The translations under genes and the position numbers were made by a program. The notes under the pieces are model-generated. The model saw nothing but the letters and a program-made list of their open reading frames with translations. It did not search any database and was not told where the DNA came from. DNA of 64,000 nucleotides from Pseudomonas frederiksbergensis (GTDB lineage Bacteria; Pseudomonadota; Gammaproteobacteria; Pseudomonadales; Pseudomonadaceae): contig NZ_CP017886.1 of the NCBI RefSeq assembly GCF_001874645.1, positions 4,640,501 to 4,704,500 on the forward strand, in the 5' to 3' direction. Below are positions 46,385-55,348 of the stretch, in pieces; position 1 is the first letter of the stretch; the number at the start of each line of letters is the position of its first letter.

Positions 46385-46431
46385 TAGTGGCGTGTACGGT
46401 TAGTTCGCAGAACTGACCGTACACGCCACTA
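46385..46431. repeat. Long hairpin between cysB and the Gre-like gene
   Basis: TAGTGGCGTGTACGGT (46385-46400) is the exact reverse complement of ACCGTACACGCCACTA (46416-46431), with an additional inner AGTTC/GAACT pairing. No T run follows on either strand. The right arm contains the stop codon of the Gre-like gene. Confidence 0.95.
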
Positions 46432-46911
46432 CACTACCTCGGTGACAACAAACTGTTGCCGAGTACCCGCCACGACGATCTCCACCTCGTCACCCTCGAA
46501 CTTGCCCAGCAGGCTTTTGCCCAGCGGTGAGCGTGGGGTGATGACGGTAATCAACTGCCCTACCAGATCCACCTTCAATCCGGCCGCGTCAGGGGCCAGG
46601 AACAGCCACTGCTCGCGTCCCTTTTCGTCTTCCAGACCCAGCAGTACACCGACTTCAATTCCGCGCTGATCGTCATAAGGGCGCAGAGCCAGGTTCTGGC
46701 ACAGTGTCAGTGACTGCCTGATTTCTTCCACCCGTTTGGCTTGTCCGGCAGCGAGATAAGACGCTTCCAGCCCCAGGGTGTCGTACTTGTTCTCGGCGAT
46801 GTTTTCTTCGTGGGTCGCGGTTTCGTACGCGGTTTGCGCGGCGCGCTCGGCGATGTCGAGATCGACCGCAAGCTTTTCCAGAATCAGGTGGTGGACGGTC
46901 TGTTTGTTCAT
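46429..46911 (-). CDS. GreA/GreB-family elongation factor-like protein
   Basis: A 160-residue protein with an N-terminal coiled coil (HHLILEKLAVDLDIAERAAQ, then EENIAENKYDTLGLEASYLA) and a C-terminal FKBP-like domain (ITVITPRSPLGKSLLGKFEG, DEVEIVV). The tip reads HEENIAENKYD instead of the GDxxENAEY of GreA/GreB, so RNA-cleavage activity is uncertain. It starts two bases after the stop of the membrane protein gene, so they are coupled. Confidence 0.85.
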   Translation of the reverse strand: MNKQTVHHLILEKLAVDLDIAERAAQTAYETATHEENIAENKYDTLGLEASYLAAGQAKRVEEIRQSLTLCQNLALRPYDDQRGIEVGVLLGLEDEKGREQWLFLAPDAAGLKVDLVGQLITVITPRSPLGKSLLGKFEGDEVEIVVAGTRQQFVVTEVV

Positions 46912-46913
46912 GT

Positions 46914-47315
46914 TCAATCGCAGAATTGCAGGACGTTGGCGCGGCTTTTTTCGGTGGGCGCGGTTTGGTCCTGCTGCAGCCAGAACTGGCATTTTGGGCT
47001 GGACAGGTTGCGGGTATTGCTGCGCGCCTGATCGAGTGCTTGCTGTTGAGCCTGTTTGCGCAGATTTTCCTTGTACTGTTCGAACATCGGATTCTCGGGT
47101 GCCGGTTCAACCGCCGCGGGCTTGGGCTGAGTTATTTGGCGCGCCGCTTCGGCCAGTGGGGCGAGTTGTTCGCTGAACAGCAGTTTCGACAACAGCCAGC
47201 AGGTCAGCGCGATGGCCAAAAATCCCAGCCACAATCCCACGGTGATGCTGGCAATCAGTTGCAGCGGACTGAGTGTGATGGATAGCGTTCGGCGAGCGTG
47301 TGGACGGTAGGGCAT
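46914..47315 (-). CDS. Single-pass membrane protein of unknown function
   Basis: A 133-residue protein. Basic start PYRPHARR precedes one long hydrophobic region (LQLIASITVGLWLGFLAIAL), possibly two short helices. Next comes a proline- and alanine-rich linker (QPKPAAVEPAPENP), a charged helix (QYKENLRKQAQQQALDQARS) and a C-terminal stretch with two cysteines (SPKCQFWLQQ...LQFCD). I do not recognise the family. Confidence 0.75.
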   Translation of the reverse strand: MPYRPHARRTLSITLSPLQLIASITVGLWLGFLAIALTCWLLSKLLFSEQLAPLAEAARQITQPKPAAVEPAPENPMFEQYKENLRKQAQQQALDQARSNTRNLSSPKCQFWLQQDQTAPTEKSRANVLQFCD

Positions 47316-47437
47316 GGCTGCCTCCTGGCGAGGGTTGTGGGCTGCCGCGATTGTCGCATGAAGATTAATCGGCGTCGGCTCTTCTGCACGCAATGATTTA
47401 TGCGGACAATTAAGGTCTTTGCCCCATGGAGCCTGGA

Positions 47438-48571
47438 ATGAAAGTCGACTGGGATATTTTCTGCAAGGTCGTCGACAACTACGGCGACATCGGCGTGACC
47501 TGGCGCCTGGCCAGGCAGTTGGTGGCCGAGCATCACTGCGCGATACGACTGTGGGTCGATGACCTGCGGGCGTTCGAACGCTTGTGTCCGGAACTCGACA
47601 TCAACGCTGCCCGGCAGTGGCAGCACGGTGTCGAAGTCTGCCATTGGCCGACCGACTGGCAACCGGCAGACGCCGCGGATGTGGTGATCGCTGCGTTCGC
47701 CTGTCAGTTGCCGAGTGCTTACATGGAAGCAATGGCCGCTCGCGAAAAGGCTCCGCTGTGGATGAATCTGGATTATTTGAGTGCCGAAGACTGGATCATC
47801 GGCTGTCATGGCTTGCCGTCGGTGAAGTACAAACAGGTGCAGAAGTACTTCTTCTTCCCGGGTTTTCAGGTCGGCACTGGCGGCTTGCTGCGTGAGCGCG
47901 GGTTGCTGGAACGGCGCGAGCAGTTTCAACACAGCACTGAGGCTCAGCACGAATTCTTGCAAGGGCTGGGCGTCGATCGCACTGACGGAGCACGGCTGAT
48001 TTCGTTATTTGCCTACGAGAATGTCGGATTGGCCGATTGGCTGGACGTCATGGCGGGCGATGCTCATGCCACTCATCTGCTGGTGCCCGAGGGGCGGATT
48101 CTGGGGGACGTCGAGCGTTGGCTGGGTGTCGACGGATTGTCCGTTGGCGCGTTACAGGTGCGCGGTGCGTTGACCGTGCAGGTGTTGCCGTTCGTCCGAC
48201 AGGATCAATACGACCTGCTGCTATGGAGTTGTGATTTCAACGCGGTGCGTGGGGAGGACTCGTTCGTCCGCGCGCAATGGGCGGCTCGGCCAATGCTGTG
48301 GCATATTTATCAACAGGAAGAAGATGTCCACCTGGACAAGCTCGAAGCCTTTCTGACGCTATACACCGCAGGCCTTTCACCTGCCGCAAAAGCGGCACTC
48401 GTCGGGTTATGGCGAGCCTGGAACACGGGCGCCGGAATGGCCGAGGCATGGGTTGCGACGCAGGAACACTGGCCAGAACTGCAAAAACACGCCCAGGCAT
48501 GGTGTCTGGAACAGGCTTCGCAGGCCGATCTTGCTTCGGCGCTGGTACAGTTTTATCTAAATTGGATATGA
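47438..48571 (+). CDS. earP: EF-P arginine rhamnosyltransferase EarP
   Basis: A 377-residue GT-B glycosyltransferase. DIFCKVVDNYGDIGVTWRLA contains the essential Asp13 and Asp17; the C-terminal nucleotide-sugar site includes LPFVRQDQYDLLLWSCDFNA and RGEDSFVRAQWAARPMLWHI. EarP transfers L-rhamnose from dTDP-rhamnose to Arg32 of EF-P, which is encoded by the next gene. The ATG at 47438 follows GGAG by a good distance; 47426 is an alternative start. Confidence 0.96.
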   Translation: MKVDWDIFCKVVDNYGDIGVTWRLARQLVAEHHCAIRLWVDDLRAFERLCPELDINAARQWQHGVEVCHWPTDWQPADAADVVIAAFACQLPSAYMEAMAAREKAPLWMNLDYLSAEDWIIGCHGLPSVKYKQVQKYFFFPGFQVGTGGLLRERGLLERREQFQHSTEAQHEFLQGLGVDRTDGARLISLFAYENVGLADWLDVMAGDAHATHLLVPEGRILGDVERWLGVDGLSVGALQVRGALTVQVLPFVRQDQYDLLLWSCDFNAVRGEDSFVRAQWAARPMLWHIYQQEEDVHLDKLEAFLTLYTAGLSPAAKAALVGLWRAWNTGAGMAEAWVATQEHWPELQKHAQAWCLEQASQADLASALVQFYLNWI

Positions 48572-48619
48572 TACGCGGCCTAGATTTTTGTAAATCCCAT
48601 CCAAATTCGGATATTCGCA

Positions 48620-49189
48620 ATGAAAACTGGTAAAGAACTGAAACCCGGTACGGTGATCCGTCTCGAAAACGACCCTTGGCTGGTTCAGAAAGCTGAATTC
48701 ACCAAGTCCGGTCGTAACAGCGCGATCATGAAGACCAAGCTGAAAAACCTGCTGACCGGTTACAAGACCGAGATCGTTTACAGCGCCGACGACAAACTGG
48801 ACGACGTAATCCTCGACCGCAAAGAAGCGACCCTGTCCTTCATCAGCGGCGACACCTACACGTTCATGGACACCACTGACTACACCATGTACGAGCTGAA
48901 CGCTGAAGACATCGAAGCTGTTCTGCCTTTCGTTGAAGAAGGCATGACCGATGTTTGCGAAGCGATCTTCTTCGAAGAGCGTCTGGTTTCCGTAGAACTG
49001 CCGACCACTATCGTGCGTCAGGTTGACTACACCGAAGGTTCCGCTCGCGGTGACACTTCCGGTAAGGTGATGAAGCCTGCCAAACTGAAGAACGGTACCG
49101 AGCTGTCGGTTGCTGACTTCATCGAAATCGGCGACATGATCGAGATCGATACCCGCGAAGGCGGTTCTTACAAAGGCCGCGCTAAATAA
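48620..49189 (+). CDS. efp: Translation elongation factor P
   Basis: A 189-residue, three-barrel protein. The domain I tip loop [11 protein letters not shown] carries Arg32, the EarP target, instead of the Lys that EpmA modifies. Domain III ends [19 protein letters not shown], the EF-P signature. EF-P relieves ribosome stalling at polyproline. Its pairing with earP shows rhamnosyl-arginine activation here. Confidence 0.98.
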   Translation: MKTGKELKPGTVIRLENDPWLVQKAEFTKSGRNSAIMKTKLKNLLTGYKTEIVYSADDKLDDVILDRKEATLSFISGDTYTFMDTTDYTMYELNAEDIEAVLPFVEEGMTDVCEAIFFEERLVSVELPTTIVRQVDYTEGSARGDTSGKVMKPAKLKNGTELSVADFIEIGDMIEIDTREGGSYKGRAK

Positions 49190-49207
49190 GCGCAGTTTTT
49201 GCAGGAA

Positions 49208-49240
49208 AAGAAAAAGCCCGACCATTGAGTCGGGCTTTTT
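49208..49240 (+). terminator. Terminator of efp
   Basis: AAAAGCCCGAC and GTCGGGCTTTT enclose CATTGA and run into a T tract. The A run on the left means it can also work for the convergent ohr transcript. Confidence 0.93.
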
Positions 49241-49266
49241 TGTGCGCGTCTGTTGGTTGCGGGCAC

Positions 49267-49686
49267 TCAGACAGTGACATGCAGGCGGACGTCTACATTA
49301 CCGCGAGTGGCGTTGGAGTACGGGCAGACCTGGTGCGCGGCGTCGACCAGCGTCTGGGCGTCGGCGTGTTCCAGGCCCGGCAGGCTGACGTGCAGGTCGA
49401 TGTCCAGACCGAAGCCACCCGGAATCTGGCCAATGCCGACGTGAGCGGTGATCGAGGCGTCATCAGGAATTTTGCGCTTGGACTGGCTGGCGACGAATTT
49501 CAGTGCACCGATGAAGCACGCGGAGTAACCGGCCGCGAACAGTTGCTCAGGATTGGTCGCTGCGCCGCCGGCACCACCGAGTTCTTTTGGCGTGGCGAGT
49601 TTGACGTCGAGGATGTTGTCGCTGGAAACGGCACGACCATCACGGCCACCGGTAGCGGTTGCAACGGCGGTATAGAGAGTTTGCAT
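49267..49686 (-). CDS. ohr: Organic hydroperoxide resistance protein
   Basis: A 139-residue OsmC/Ohr protein. The two redox cysteines are in FAAGYSACFIGALKF and QVCPYSNATRGNV, with NPEQLFAAGY as the signature. Ohr is a lipoyl-dependent thiol peroxidase for organic hydroperoxides. Its repressor gene ohrR lies upstream on the same strand, and repeated GCGCGC-containing sites sit before it. Confidence 0.96.
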   Translation of the reverse strand: MQTLYTAVATATGGRDGRAVSSDNILDVKLATPKELGGAGGAATNPEQLFAAGYSACFIGALKFVASQSKRKIPDDASITAHVGIGQIPGGFGLDIDLHVSLPGLEHADAQTLVDAAHQVCPYSNATRGNVDVRLHVTV

Positions 49687-49713
49687 GGTGTGAGCCTCAT
49701 TCTGGGTTTAAGT

Positions 49714-49786
49714 ATTTTGCGCTAAAGATTTGCGCGCTAAGTAAGTGCGAAATAAATGTAGCTTTCTAATGTTTTGCGCGCAAGAT
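49714..49786 (-). promoter_or_regulatory. Probable OhrR operator/promoter region of ohr
   Basis: Three related boxes occur: TTTTGCGCTAAAG (49715-49727), TTTGCGCGCTAAG (49729-49741) and TTTTGCGCGCAAG (49772-49784). They lie in AT-rich DNA 30-100 bases upstream of the ohr ATG, where a MarR-type repressor would be expected to bind. Assignment to OhrR is inferred from position. Confidence 0.55.
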
Positions 49787-49812
49787 AAATTTTGAATTTT
49801 TTAGCAAAGACA

Positions 49813-49892
49813 AAAAAGATCGTCCGAACGCGGCCCGAACCTCCGGCAGCTACGGTGGATGTGTAGGAGCTGCCGCAGGCTGCGATCTTTTA
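49813..49892. repeat. REPIN between ohr and ohrR
   Basis: AAAAAAGATCGTCCGAACGC leads into CCTCCGGCAGCTACGG; the inverted arm is GTAGGAGCTGCCGCAGGCTG continuing to CGATCTTTT. It follows the ohrR stop. Confidence 0.75.
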
Positions 49893-49902
49893 GGCGGGGA
49901 GG

Positions 49903-50364
49903 TTACAAACTGTCTTGCAGATGACTGCGCAGGTTTTGCAGATCGGCTTGCAGCTTGCGCATCTGCTCCAGGGTCTGGCCGCTGGCACCGAGGATGCACG
50001 GCGGAATCTCTCGGGCTTTTTCCCGCAGGGCGCGACCTTGTTCGGTTAGCTCGACAATGACGACGCGTTCATCTTCGCGGCTGCGGGTACGGCTTAGCAG
50101 GCCTTCCACTTCCAGGCGTTTGAGCAGCGGCGTCAGTGAGCCAGGGTCGGTCAGCAGGCGTGTGCTGATTTCGCCGACGGTCAGCCCGTCGCGTTCCCAC
50201 AACACCATCATTGCCAGGTATTGCGGATAGGTCAGGCCGAGCGCTTGCAGCAAGGGTTTGTAAACCTTGGTCATCAGCAGTGAAGTGGAGTGCAGGGCAA
50301 AGCACAGCTGGTTATTCAGCAGCAGGTTGTCGCAGTTGTCTTGGGTGGTGCTTTGGGTGGTCAT
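49903..50364 (-). CDS. ohrR: MarR-family organic peroxide sensor OhrR
   Basis: A 153-residue MarR-type repressor. LLLNNQLCFALHSTSLLMTK holds the reactive N-terminal cysteine of OhrR; LGLTYPQYLAMMVLWERDGL and ISTRLLTDPGSLTPLLKRLE form the winged helix with wing SRTRSREDERVV. Oxidation of the cysteine by organic peroxide releases DNA and induces ohr. The ATG at 50364 is chosen; 50391 and 50433 are in frame upstream. Confidence 0.92.
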   Translation of the reverse strand: MTTQSTTQDNCDNLLLNNQLCFALHSTSLLMTKVYKPLLQALGLTYPQYLAMMVLWERDGLTVGEISTRLLTDPGSLTPLLKRLEVEGLLSRTRSREDERVVIVELTEQGRALREKAREIPPCILGASGQTLEQMRKLQADLQNLRSHLQDSL

Positions 50365-50522
50365 GTTCAAGCCTTGATCATTGATCTTCATGAATCTAGC
50401 GGGCGAGCCTTTAATGCACCAGATAATTATCACCTACAGCCGGCCGAAGTCTCTTTACTGTGCGTTTCCCTGCCAGAGCCGACTGCGTAGGATGCGAGGT
50501 CTGATGTGAGGGGAAGTCGCCT

Positions 50523-51272
50523 GTGATTGAGTTAATGATGTATCTGGTGCTCGGCGCTGCCTTGGGCACCGTGGGCGGTCTGTTCGGGATTGGCGGTGGT
50601 TTGATCGCGATTCCCGCGCTCGGCGTGTTGTTCGGTCTGGACCAGCAAATTGCTCAAGGCACGGCGCTGGTGATGGTGGTGCCGAACGTGATGCTGGCGC
50701 TGTGGCGTTATCACCAACGCAATCGCATCGAACTGCGTCACGCATTGCCGCTGGCTTCGATGGGCTTTTGCTTTGCCTGGATCGGCTCGATCTGGGCGGT
50801 GGGCGTTGATGCGCAGGTGATGCGCATCGGTTTCGTGGCGTTCCTGATCGCCTTGTCGGTCTACAACCTGCTGCGCATGTTCATCGCCACTGCGCCGGTC
50901 GCGTCGCAGATGCGTTACTCATGGCCCTGGCTGGGGGTGCTGGGCGCAGCATCGGGCACCATGGGCGGGTTGTTCGGCGTTGGCGGTGCGGTGGTGGCGA
51001 CGCCGGTGCTCACCAGCCTGTTTGGCACCACACAAGTGGTGGCCCAAGGATTGTCACTGGCGCTGGCCTTGCCCAGCACCGGCGTCACGCTGGTGACTTA
51101 CGCGGTCCATCATCAAGTGAACTGGAACATCGCGCTGCCCATGGCGGCCGGCGGGTTGCTGAGCATCAGTTGGGGCGTGAAGATCGCCCACGCCATGCCG
51201 GAGCGGTTACTGCGCGGGTTGTTCTGCGGCTTTCTGGTGCTCTGCGCGGTGATGCTCGCTTTTAAAGTTTGA
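50523..51272 (+). CDS. TauE/SafE-family sulfite exporter-like membrane protein
   Basis: A 249-residue protein with about eight membrane helices arranged as two repeats, each with a glycine-rich start: GTVGGLFGIGGGLIAIPALG and GTMGGLFGVGGAVVATPVLT. This duplication is the TauE/SafE hallmark. The substrate may be a sulfur-containing anion, but the family is broad. It begins with GTG at 50523 preceded by GGGGAAG. Its end overlaps the convergent LysR gene by 11 bases. Confidence 0.86.
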   Translation: MIELMMYLVLGAALGTVGGLFGIGGGLIAIPALGVLFGLDQQIAQGTALVMVVPNVMLALWRYHQRNRIELRHALPLASMGFCFAWIGSIWAVGVDAQVMRIGFVAFLIALSVYNLLRMFIATAPVASQMRYSWPWLGVLGAASGTMGGLFGVGGAVVATPVLTSLFGTTQVVAQGLSLALALPSTGVTLVTYAVHHQVNWNIALPMAAGGLLSISWGVKIAHAMPERLLRGLFCGFLVLCAVMLAFKV

Positions 51273-52152
51273 AGCCTTCGACAATGTGTTCCGCCAGGCA
51301 CTCGGTGATGGGCGAAGGGTTGTTCAGGTTGCGCACCAGCATGATGCTGGCCTCGGGCAACAGGGGCAGGCCTTCAGCCTCGCCGAGGATGCGCATGTCT
51401 TCAGTGATCAGGCTTTCCAGTTGCGCGGTGACCGCCAACCCGGCGCTGACCACCGCCATGATCGCCGACAGGCTCGAACTGTTGTAGGCGATCCGATACT
51501 CACGCCCGGAAGCGTCCAGCGCATTGCAGGCCCAAAGCCTGCAAAAACAATCACTGTTGAACATCGCCAGGGGCAACGGCGTCTGCTCGTTGGGGCTGAA
51601 GCACTGCGCCTGCGCCCAGACAAATCGTTCCTTGCGCAGCAACTGGCCGATCTCGCTGCCGGGTTCGCGGGTGACGATCGACAGGTCCAGGTCCTGACGC
51701 AGCAGTAGCTGCTTGGATGACTCGCAATGGACTTCGATCTGGATCAGCGGGTAGGCCTGGGCAAAGCGCGAGAGAATTCCCGGCAAGAAGCGCATGACAT
51801 AGTCATCCGGGGTGCCGATGCGCACTGTGCCGACCATGTGCGGCTCACGCAGTGTGTTGAAGACTTCGCTGTGGAGTTTCAGGATCCGTCGGGCATAACC
51901 GAGTAGCACCTGGCCCTCGGCGGTCAGCTTCACCTGGCGGCCGTCGCGCTGAAACAACTGGCGTTGCAGCACGTCCTCTTCCAGCCGTTTCATCTGCATG
52001 CTCACCGCCGATTGCGTGCGATTCACCAACTCGCCAGCGCGGGTGAAACCACCTTGGTCGGCAATCGCGACGAAGGTGCGCAGGACTTCCGTATCGATAC
52101 TCGGGTAGTGGCTCAATTCATCAATCTCCGAGATGTATTGCATAAGAAACAT
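51262..52152 (-). CDS. LysR-family transcriptional regulator
   Basis: A regulator of about 296 residues. Helix-turn-helix FTRAGELVNRTQSAVSMQMK near the N-terminus is followed by RRILKLHSEVFNTLREP and an effector domain (VRIGTPDDYVMRFLPGILSR, SAIMAVVSAGLAVTAQLESL). Starts at 52152 and 52143 are both possible. The convergent overlap with the exporter gene does not indicate its target; the divergent DUF1127 gene may be one. Confidence 0.88.
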   Translation of the reverse strand: MFLMQYISEIDELSHYPSIDTEVLRTFVAIADQGGFTRAGELVNRTQSAVSMQMKRLEEDVLQRQLFQRDGRQVKLTAEGQVLLGYARRILKLHSEVFNTLREPHMVGTVRIGTPDDYVMRFLPGILSRFAQAYPLIQIEVHCESSKQLLLRQDLDLSIVTREPGSEIGQLLRKERFVWAQAQCFSPNEQTPLPLAMFNSDCFCRLWACNALDASGREYRIAYNSSSLSAIMAVVSAGLAVTAQLESLITEDMRILGEAEGLPLLPEASIMLVRNLNNPSPITECLAEHIVEGFKL

Positions 52153-52213
52153 TCGTTGGATTGATCTTAGCGCCGGCGCGAGACTTCAGTCATCAACAAC
52201 GGAGGGCAAGATG

Positions 52214-52429
52214 ATGAAAGGTCAAAAAGGTTATGTGCTGGTTGGAAAGTTTCATGGGTTTTCTTTGAGCCATTGGCTGGAAAAAATCGTCCGCTGGCAT
52301 GAGCTCCACCGTGAGCGCACATGGCTGGCCAGCATGAGTGACGAAGCGCTCAAGGATATCGGTATCAGTCGAGCGGATGTCGAACATGAAGTCTTCCGGC
52401 CATTCTGGGATGACCCGATGCGCAAATGA
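52214..52429 (+). CDS. DUF1127 domain-containing small protein
   Basis: A 71-residue basic protein. The C-terminal DUF1127 motif is visible: RERTWLASMSDEALKDIGIS followed by RADVEHEV. DUF1127 proteins are small, basic and often bind RNA or respond to stress and phosphate. GGAGG (52201-52205) suits the second ATG at 52214; 52211 is also possible. Confidence 0.87.
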   Translation: MKGQKGYVLVGKFHGFSLSHWLEKIVRWHELHRERTWLASMSDEALKDIGISRADVEHEVFRPFWDDPMRK

Positions 52430-52493
52430 GTACCGAACAACTACACAGCCGGCTTCACACTGAGGTAGTTTGCGAGCAGACAAGGAGATGCAC

Positions 52494-53723
52494 ATGCCCG
52501 CAGAACTGTCTTTATCTCTCAAACAGGCTCGGCGTCTGGCGCTGGCTGCCCAGGGTTTCTCGGGGCGCCAGCCGCCAGCGCTGGTCAAGCCCGCTCAGCT
52601 CAACCGCCTGATCGAACGCTTGGGCATTCTGCAAATCGATTCGGTCAACGCACTGGTGCGCTCGCACTATCTTCCGCTGTTCTCCCGTCTTGGCAACTAC
52701 TCTGCCGACTTGCTCGACCAAGCCGCCTGGAGCCAGGGCCGACGGCGCACGTTGTTCGAATATTGGGGGCATGAAGCGTCGCTGTTGCCGCTGTCGATGT
52801 ATCCCTTGATGCGTTGGCGCATGCAGCGTGCGGCGCAAGGCGAGGGGATTTATCAGCAGTTGGCGCGTTTCGGTCGCGAACAGCAAGAGACCATTCGCCG
52901 CGTCCTGGCCTCGGTCCAGGAGCTGGGTGCGCTCGGCGCCGGCAGTTTGTCAACGCGTCAGGAACGGGCTGGTCCCTGGTGGGACTGGAGTGCTGAAAAG
53001 CATGCGCTGGAATGGTTGTTTGCTGCCGGCGAAGTGACGGTAGCGGGGCGTCGAGGTTTTGAGCGTCTTTACGACTTGCCGGAACGGGTGATCCCCGAAT
53101 CGCTGCTCAAGCAACCGTTGCTCGGCGAAACCGAGGCGCAACGCGGTTTGCTGCTGCATGCCGCCAATGCGCTGGGTGTCGGCACGGAAAAGGATCTGCG
53201 CGACTATTTTCGCTTGAGTCTGACTGAGTGCCGCAACGGTCTGGTCGAGCTGGTTGAAAATGGCGAGTTGCTGGTGTGTGAAGTGCAGGGCTGGAAGCAG
53301 CCGGCGTACTGCCTGCCGGACCCAAAATTGCCGCGTAAGGTCGAGGCCAGTGCGTTGCTTTCACCGTTTGATTCGTTGATCTGGGAGCGCAGTCGAACCG
53401 AGCGGCTGTTCGATTTTCGATATCGGCTGGAAATTTATACGCCGCCAGGCAAACGGGTTTACGGCTATTACGTGTTGCCGTTTTTGCACAACGAACGGAT
53501 TGCCGCGCGGGTTGATCTTCGAGCGGAGCGGGCGTTGGGTCGGTTGGCGGTACATGCGGTGCATGAAGAAGAACAAGGGTTGGATGAGGAGGGGATGCAG
53601 GCGTTGGCGGCGAGTCTGCGGCAGATGGCGGATTGGTTGGGGTTGGCCGAGATTCAGTTGAGTTGCCCGCGGGCGAGTGCGGCGCGGTTGCGGGTGGCGT
53701 TTGCGCAGATTGAGGGTGATTGA
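52494..53723 (+). CDS. ycaQ: YcaQ/AlkZ-type DNA glycosylase (winged helix, HTH_42)
   Basis: A 409-residue protein of the HTH_42 superfamily. LIERLGILQIDSVNALVRSH includes the QxD catalytic motif (Gln47, Asp49) of YcaQ, which differs from the QxQ of AlkZ. Three winged-helix units and a C-terminal beta-barrel follow (YRLEIYTPPGKRVYGYYVLP). YcaQ unhooks interstrand crosslinks and removes bulky alkylated bases. AAGGAG lies eight bases before the ATG. Confidence 0.9.
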   Translation: MPAELSLSLKQARRLALAAQGFSGRQPPALVKPAQLNRLIERLGILQIDSVNALVRSHYLPLFSRLGNYSADLLDQAAWSQGRRRTLFEYWGHEASLLPLSMYPLMRWRMQRAAQGEGIYQQLARFGREQQETIRRVLASVQELGALGAGSLSTRQERAGPWWDWSAEKHALEWLFAAGEVTVAGRRGFERLYDLPERVIPESLLKQPLLGETEAQRGLLLHAANALGVGTEKDLRDYFRLSLTECRNGLVELVENGELLVCEVQGWKQPAYCLPDPKLPRKVEASALLSPFDSLIWERSRTERLFDFRYRLEIYTPPGKRVYGYYVLPFLHNERIAARVDLRAERALGRLAVHAVHEEEQGLDEEGMQALAASLRQMADWLGLAEIQLSCPRASAARLRVAFAQIEGD

Positions 53724-53754
53724 GCGGGTCTTTTCGCGGATAAACCGTCTCTCT

Positions 53755-53845
53755 TGTAGGCGCTGCCGCAGGCTGCGATCTTTTGGCGGTCTTGAATCAA
53801 AACAAGATAAAGATCAAAAGATCGCAGCCTGCGGCAGCTCCTACA
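53755..53845. repeat. REPIN downstream of ycaQ
   Basis: GCTGCCGCAGGCTGCGATCT and AGATCGCAGCCTGCGGCAGC are exact complements, flanking GGCGGTCTTGAATCAAAACA. It lies between convergent genes. Confidence 0.93.
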
Positions 53846-53846
53846 C

Positions 53847-55193
53847 TCAGCGGCGAACCTGCTTCAGGGTCTCAGCAATCAAGAACGCCAGTTCCAGCGA
53901 CTGATCGGCATTCATCCTCGGGTCGCAATGGGTGTGGTAACGGTCCGACAAACCATCTTCGGTAATCGGCCGTGCGCCGCCGATGCATTCGGTGACGTTC
54001 TGCCCGGTCATCTCGATGTGAATGCCACCGGCATACGTGCCTTCAGCTTCGTGGACCTGGAAGAACTGCTTCACCTCGCCGAGGATCTGCGCAAAATCCC
54101 GGGTCTTGTAGCCGCTGCTGGCCTTGATGGTGTTGCCGTGCATCGGGTCGGAACTCCAGAGCACCTTCTTGCCTTCGCGTTCGACCGCACGAATCAGTTG
54201 TGGCAGATGGTCGCCAACCTTGTTTGCGCCCATGCGCGCGATCAGGTTCAGGCGGCCTGGATCGTTGTCCGGGTTCAGCGCATCGATCAGGCGAATCAGT
54301 TCTTCGGTGTTCATGGTCGGGCCGACCTTGACCCCGATCGGGTTGTTCACCCCGCGCAGGAACTCGACATGAGCGCCGTCGAGTTGACGCGTGCGATCGC
54401 CGATCCATAGCATGTGCGCCGAGCAATCGTAGTAATCGTTGGTCAGGCTGTCGCGGCGTACGAAGGCCTCTTCGTAGTTCAACAGCAGCGCCTCGTGGGC
54501 GGTGAAGAAACTGGTTTCGCGCAGTTGCGGCGAGCTGTCCATGCCGCAGGCGCGCATGAACGCCAGGGTTTCATCAATGCGGTCGGCCAGGTGGCTGTAC
54601 TTTTCTGCCAGCGCCGAGTTGGCGATGAAGTCCAGGTTCCATTTATGCACTTGATGCAGGTCGGCAAACCCACCCTGGGCAAAGGCCCGCAGCAGGTTCA
54701 GGGTCGCGGTGGACTGGTGATAGGACTGCAACAGGCGATCCGGGTCCGGCACGCGGCTTTTTTCGTCGAAGCCGATACCGTTGACGATGTCGCCTCGGTA
54801 GGCCGGCAGCGTCACGCCGTTGATGGTTTCGTCATTGGCCGAACGCGGCTTGGCAAATTGCCCGGCCATACGCCCGACCTTTACCACCGGGCAGCCGGCG
54901 GCGAAGGTCATGACGATCGCCATTTGCAACAGGACTTTGAAGGTGTCGCGGATTTTCGCCGCCGAGAACTCGGCGAAGCTTTCCGCGCAATCGCCGCCTT
55001 GCAGCAGAAACGCCCGGCCCTGAGTCACCTCGGCAAACTGACGGCGCAACTCCCGGGCCTCACCGGCAAACACCAATGGCGGATAACTGGCCAGGCTTTG
55101 CTCGACCTGTCGCAAATGCGCAGCATCAGGGTAGTGGGGTTGTTGCTGGATCGGCAGGGCGCGCCAGCTGTCAGGGCTCCAGGGTTGGCTCAT
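53847..55193 (-). CDS. 3-deoxy-7-phosphoheptulonate synthase, class II
   Basis: A protein of about 448 residues unrelated in sequence to the class I enzyme at 40792-41868. Class II hallmarks include [96 protein letters not shown] and [20 protein letters not shown]. It has the length of the plant-like and PhzC/AroA_II enzymes. In pseudomonads such enzymes serve general aromatic or phenazine supply; no phenazine genes are present here. Start MSQPW at 55193, or one codon earlier. Confidence 0.95.
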   Translation of the reverse strand: MSQPWSPDSWRALPIQQQPHYPDAAHLRQVEQSLASYPPLVFAGEARELRRQFAEVTQGRAFLLQGGDCAESFAEFSAAKIRDTFKVLLQMAIVMTFAAGCPVVKVGRMAGQFAKPRSANDETINGVTLPAYRGDIVNGIGFDEKSRVPDPDRLLQSYHQSTATLNLLRAFAQGGFADLHQVHKWNLDFIANSALAEKYSHLADRIDETLAFMRACGMDSSPQLRETSFFTAHEALLLNYEEAFVRRDSLTNDYYDCSAHMLWIGDRTRQLDGAHVEFLRGVNNPIGVKVGPTMNTEELIRLIDALNPDNDPGRLNLIARMGANKVGDHLPQLIRAVEREGKKVLWSSDPMHGNTIKASSGYKTRDFAQILGEVKQFFQVHEAEGTYAGGIHIEMTGQNVTECIGGARPITEDGLSDRYHTHCDPRMNADQSLELAFLIAETLKQVRR

Positions 55194-55348
55194 CATGGAC
55201 TCTAGTGTTTTACGATCGGACCTTCATGTTATCAGCAATTAGTGCGTGACCTGTTCCCGAAGCTTGGCGGACAATCGCGTCTTTGCCGCGCCAAGCGGAA
55301 CGAATGATTGCGTTGCCGGGGATCAGCCCACAACGACCAGGAGACGAA

